This document shows, piece after piece, positions 13,620 to 14,768 of a DNA stretch of 14,768 nt. A program made the translations under genes and the position numbers. Numbering within the stretch: position 1 is the stretch's first letter; the number at the start of each line of letters is the position of its first letter. The notes under the pieces are model-generated. The model was not told the origin of the DNA. It saw nothing but the letters and a program-made list of their open reading frames with translations, and did no database searches. Source of the DNA: an uncultured Clostridia bacterium (GTDB lineage: Bacteria > Bacillota > Clostridia > TANB77 > CAG-508). The stretch spans positions 1 through 14,768 of the forward strand of contig CANQMG010000035.1 in assembly GCA_947624925.1 (NCBI GenBank), read 5' to 3'.

Positions 13620-14597
13620 ATGAATAAAAGATTAAGTAAAGAAGATTGGATAAAAAGAATAGTTCATTATTTGGATTTATTAGGAATTACTTATGATGAT
13701 TTAAAGTATTTAGATGATAAAAAAAAGATGGATAAAATTATAAATAAAAAGTATCGTAAAGCAATGAAAGATAATCATCCTGACACACACGGAGGTACCC
13801 CAGAATCTGAAGAAATTACTAAACAAATAAATGAAGCAGGTGAATTCTTAAGTGGTGCTATTGATGCTAATGGTAGTCATAAGTATGAAAACTATATACT
13901 TATTTTTAGTGTTTATTTATCAGATGTTATGAAAACATTATATTGCAGAGAAAATGGACAAGATTATTATGTAGATGAATCACATAGTGGTAGATTTAAC
14001 GGTAACAATCGTGGTGGAATTAATAATCGACCATATAATGGTACATATAAAGGTGACGAACTTGATATATATGATGGTGGTTCAGAAGATGAAGAAGGTG
14101 TTTACGATGATGAATTTTTTATAAATATTGTTAATGCTGAAGCAGAAAGAATAAGACAAGAAGAAGCAAGAAAAAAGAAAGAAGAAGTAGCAAGAAAAGA
14201 TGAAGCTTATATGGACTCTATTGCTAATAATAGAGAACAAAATAAACCAGTTGTAAAAAAATCAACATTTCAAATTATTTTGGATAAACTAAAAAAAGGT
14301 ATAAAAAAATCATTAACATTTTTAAAAAATAAATTTTCTGAATATATAAGACCATATGATCCATCATTTGATGAACCACCAAGCGATCCAAATGAAGATG
14401 GAGAAAAGGAAGATACATCAGGAAAAGATAGACCATTAGATGATATTTATGAAATTTTTCGTAGTGATCTAAGGAGTAAAAAATCTGAAGAATCTAAAGA
14501 ATCAAAATCAGGTACAATTGCTAGATATAATGGTCAGCCAAATAATGGTCAACCAGATAATGGTCAGCCAAATAATGGGGAAGATAATATACTTTAG
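13620..14597 (+). CDS. J-domain-like protein with a low-complexity, charged C-terminus
   Basis: A 325-residue protein. Residues 14-83 resemble a J domain: a YLDLLGIT start, basic helix II (KKYRKAMKDN), the key HPD triad at 53-55, THGG, and helix III (ITKQINEAGEFL). HPD is what stimulates DnaK ATPase, so a DnaK co-chaperone role is plausible. The rest is not DnaJ-like: no G/F region or zinc-finger cysteines. It has an acidic middle, a charged coiled helix (about 178-200), a lysine-rich amphipathic stretch (about 215-245) and an acidic, proline-containing tail ending in NGQPN repeats. It starts one base after the yebC stop with GGGAGG (13602-13607) inside yebC, so translation is probably coupled. 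Client unknown. A strong terminator follows. Confidence 0.75.
   Translation: MNKRLSKEDWIKRIVHYLDLLGITYDDLKYLDDKKKMDKIINKKYRKAMKDNHPDTHGGTPESEEITKQINEAGEFLSGAIDANGSHKYENYILIFSVYLSDVMKTLYCRENGQDYYVDESHSGRFNGNNRGGINNRPYNGTYKGDELDIYDGGSEDEEGVYDDEFFINIVNAEAERIRQEEARKKKEEVARKDEAYMDSIANNREQNKPVVKKSTFQIILDKLKKGIKKSLTFLKNKFSEYIRPYDPSFDEPPSDPNEDGEKEDTSGKDRPLDDIYEIFRSDLRSKKSEESKESKSGTIARYNGQPNNGQPDNGQPNNGEDNIL
14529..14573 (+). repeat. Three 15-base tandem repeats coding for NGQP[ND]
   Basis: AATGGTCAGCCAAAT occurs at 14529-14543 and again at 14559-14573, with a variant AATGGTCAACCAGAT at 14544-14558. They encode NGQPN-NGQPD-NGQPN near the C-terminus of the J-like protein, and a decayed fourth unit (NGEDN) follows. 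Short in-frame repeats like this expand and contract by slippage, so the tail length probably varies between strains. Confidence 0.85.
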
Positions 14598-14610
14598 TTC
14601 TAAATTACTA

Positions 14611-14648
14611 AAAAAAACATATACTTATAACAAGTATATGTTTTTTTT
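14611..14648. terminator. Strong bidirectional-type terminator after the yebC operon
   Basis: AAAAAAACATATACTT at 14611-14626 pairs perfectly over 16 bases with AAGTATATGTTTTTTT at 14632-14647, with a five-base loop and eight T on the plus strand. The A-run on the left would give a T-run on the minus strand as well. Confidence 0.92.
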
Positions 14649-14718
14649 CTAATAAGAAAATTCTCTTAAATTTTTATTAGATAAAAATGCAACAATAATA
14701 ACGAAAGGTTTAATTTTA

Positions 14719-14768
14719 ATGAATGAAATAGATATATTGAATTATTTCCCAAATTCAATTTCATATGA
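14719..14768 (+). CDS. Start of a gene cut by the window edge
   Basis: An ATG at 14719 opens 16 codons, MNEIDILNYFPNSISY, to the edge with no stop. GAAAGG at 14703-14708 is 10 bases upstream. It lies after the yebC operon terminator on the same strand. Too little is present to name it; the FP after an acidic start is vaguely like the N-terminus of some superfamily 2 helicases, which is only a guess. A weak hairpin (CTAATAA at 14649-14655 with TTATTAG at 14674-14680) lies in the gap. Confidence 0.55.
   Translation, partial: MNEIDILNYFPNSISY

Noticed and set aside
1..14768. CRISPR array, tRNA or rRNA genes, prophage or insertion sequence with a transposase
   Set aside because: I found no regularly spaced repeats, no cloverleaf-like GC-rich segments and no transposase, integrase or phage structural protein motifs.

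Overview
The window is very AT-rich chromosomal DNA with purine-rich AGGAGG-type ribosome binding sites, sigma-A style promoters and Firmicutes gene families: a short S1 protein, cmk-plsC, TypA, TrmR/TrhP, PopT, YebC, and an Asp23-type domain. It looks like a low-GC Clostridia member, plausibly gut-associated, but the species cannot be named from the sequence. All genes read with the standard code. Complete genes stop with TAA or TAG, never TGA.

Layout. (1) 1-852: a MntA-type nucleotidyltransferase antitoxin overlaps a HepT-type HEPN RNase toxin gene that carries a one-base frameshift. Their promoter sits inside a perfect 12-bp inverted repeat. (2) 868-5476: a tight same-strand run of a GT39-like membrane glycosyltransferase, a P-loop protein fused to a C-terminal Asp23/Gls24-like domain, CMP kinase, a PlsC acyltransferase and a three-domain S1 protein. 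The usual clostridial cmk-plsC-ispH-rpsA order is kept without ispH. (3) 5477-5740: a palindromic 148-bp MITE-like or structured-RNA-like element, then phased A-tracts and a perfect consensus promoter. (4) 5741-8246: typA, an odd post-stop open stretch, then a TrmR-like O-methyltransferase ending in a strong terminator. (5) 8243-9010, minus strand: a RelA/SpoT-type synthetase-domain protein, tail to tail with trmR. (6) 9187-10416: a TrhP-like U32 protein. (7) 10425-11261, minus strand: a DUF368/PopT undecaprenyl-phosphate translocase. (8) 11364-12379: a protein made of six 25-residue DUF4116-like repeats, then a small heat shock protein. (9) 12583-14597: an unknown 91-residue protein, YebC, and a protein with an N-terminal J-like domain, closed by a strong terminator. 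(10) The first codons of another gene run off the right edge at 14719.

Functional threads. TrhP makes 5-hydroxyuridine at the tRNA wobble position and TrmR methylates it, so the two flanking genes form one pathway with a putative alarmone synthetase lying antisense between them. TypA, S1 and YebC are translation factors. The glycosyltransferase, PlsC and PopT point to the envelope and lipid carriers. The least described items are the P-loop/Asp23 fusion, the antisense RelA/SpoT-like gene, the palindromic element before typA, and the 91-residue protein plus J-like protein flanking yebC.
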